The notes beneath the pieces are model-generated. The model had not been told where the DNA came from and did not search any database. It saw only the letters and a program-made list of their open reading frames with translations. A DNA stretch of 5,847 nucleotides, from positions 1 through 5,847 of the forward strand of contig DAOWDZ010000162.1 in NCBI GenBank assembly GCA_030638765.1, written 5' to 3'. The DNA comes from Desulfocapsa sp. (GTDB lineage: Bacteria > Desulfobacterota > Desulfobulbia > Desulfobulbales > Desulfocapsaceae). The translations under genes and the position numbers were made by a program. Shown piece by piece: positions 5,534 through 5,847 of this stretch. Numbering within the stretch: the stretch's first letter is position 1; the number at the start of each line of letters is the position of its first letter.

Positions 5534-5847
5534 ATGATAAACATTGCCGATATAGACCGTTTGATTACTGCACTTCCCAAAGAGGCGACCTGCTACGGGT
5601 TTTGTGCAGATTGTAATGAGGTTCATTATCTGACTGAGGGAAACAGCCGCAAATATGCTCTGGAGTTGATGACAGAACTCGAGCAAAACAAACGGATTGA
5701 TTTTCACACTCCAGATCCGGAGCCAATATTCTCCACAGACTGTCTCTGGGAAAAAAGAGGTGGACAGATGTTTGGTGTGTTGGAATGTGTCGATACTGAT
5801 GGGAATACCGTAGTGCTTCGTGCATTTTCCGGACAGTTTAATACACG
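5534..5847 (+). CDS. Hypothetical protein resembling the N-terminal extension of long RluA-type proteins (partial, 3' end cut by window)
   Basis: The frame opens at ATG 5534 and is uninterrupted for 104 codons to the window end. It starts MINIADIDRLITALPKEATC and contains Cys20, Cys24, Cys27 and His31 in CYGFCADCNEVH, a spacing that could bind zinc. Near the visible end is GGQMFGVLE, followed a few residues on by VVLRAFSGQF. From memory, long gamma-proteobacterial RluA-like proteins (about 550 residues) have an N-terminal extension with a very similar GKMFGVL...LAAFSGKL pattern. Here that region appears as a separate gene directly after a pseudouridine synthase, so a linked role in RNA modification is plausible. 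The activity of this domain is not known to me. The Shine-Dalgarno is weak (GGGT about 12 bases upstream), and coupling to the upstream gene is likely. Confidence 0.65.
   Translation, partial: MINIADIDRLITALPKEATCYGFCADCNEVHYLTEGNSRKYALELMTELEQNKRIDFHTPDPEPIFSTDCLWEKRGGQMFGVLECVDTDGNTVVLRAFSGQFNT

Noticed and set aside
1..5847. CRISPR array, tRNA/rRNA gene, insertion sequence or prophage genes
   Set aside because: No regularly spaced repeats, cloverleaf-like segment, transposase or integrase motifs, or terminal inverted repeats with target duplications were seen on either strand.

Overview
The window looks like chromosomal DNA from a Gram-negative, moderately AT-rich proteobacterium. Grounds: a signal-peptide-bearing outer-membrane beta-barrel protein ending in an aromatic residue, multi-domain two-component signalling genes, and spaced genes with Shine-Dalgarno sites. 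The mix of a CheR-type methyltransferase followed by a receiver-PAS-GGDEF protein, a double-Cache histidine kinase and an RluA-type enzyme would suit Desulfobacterota (Deltaproteobacteria). That placement is inference from gene style, not from a marker gene.

Layout: (1) 1-103, the C-terminal end of a CheR-like protein methyltransferase on the + strand. It is followed 11 bases later by (2) 115-1389, a response regulator with diguanylate cyclase output; the two look co-transcribed. (3) 1390-1538, a convergent intergenic gap holding a large imperfect inverted repeat, probably a two-way transcription barrier. (4) 1539-2210 on the - strand, an exported outer-membrane beta-barrel protein with a 14-bp perfect palindrome upstream. 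(5) 2388-4604 on the - strand, a membrane sensor histidine kinase (TM, double Cache, TM, coiled coil, PAS, HisKA, HATPase) interrupted by one in-frame UGA in the PAS domain. (6) 4605-4871, a divergent intergenic region with small palindromes and repeated GTTTRA-like motifs. (7) 4872-5507 on the + strand, an RluA-family RNA pseudouridine synthase. (8) 5534 to the window end on the + strand, the start of a gene resembling the N-terminal extension found on some long RluA-family proteins.

How the genes fit together: the CheR and diguanylate cyclase pair appears to be the end of a signalling operon whose output is c-di-GMP. The kinase has no receiver domain, so its partner regulator is not identifiable here; the nearby receiver protein is a possible but unproven partner. 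The pseudouridine synthase and the gene after it form a small RNA-modification unit.

The most notable observation is the interrupted kinase. Both halves lie in the same reading frame, the PAS domain reads continuously across the UGA, and all catalytic motifs downstream are intact. The options are a recent nonsense mutation, a sequencing error, a split two-protein kinase, or UGA recoding. I consider the first two most likely. I did not find a convincing wholly new biological system.
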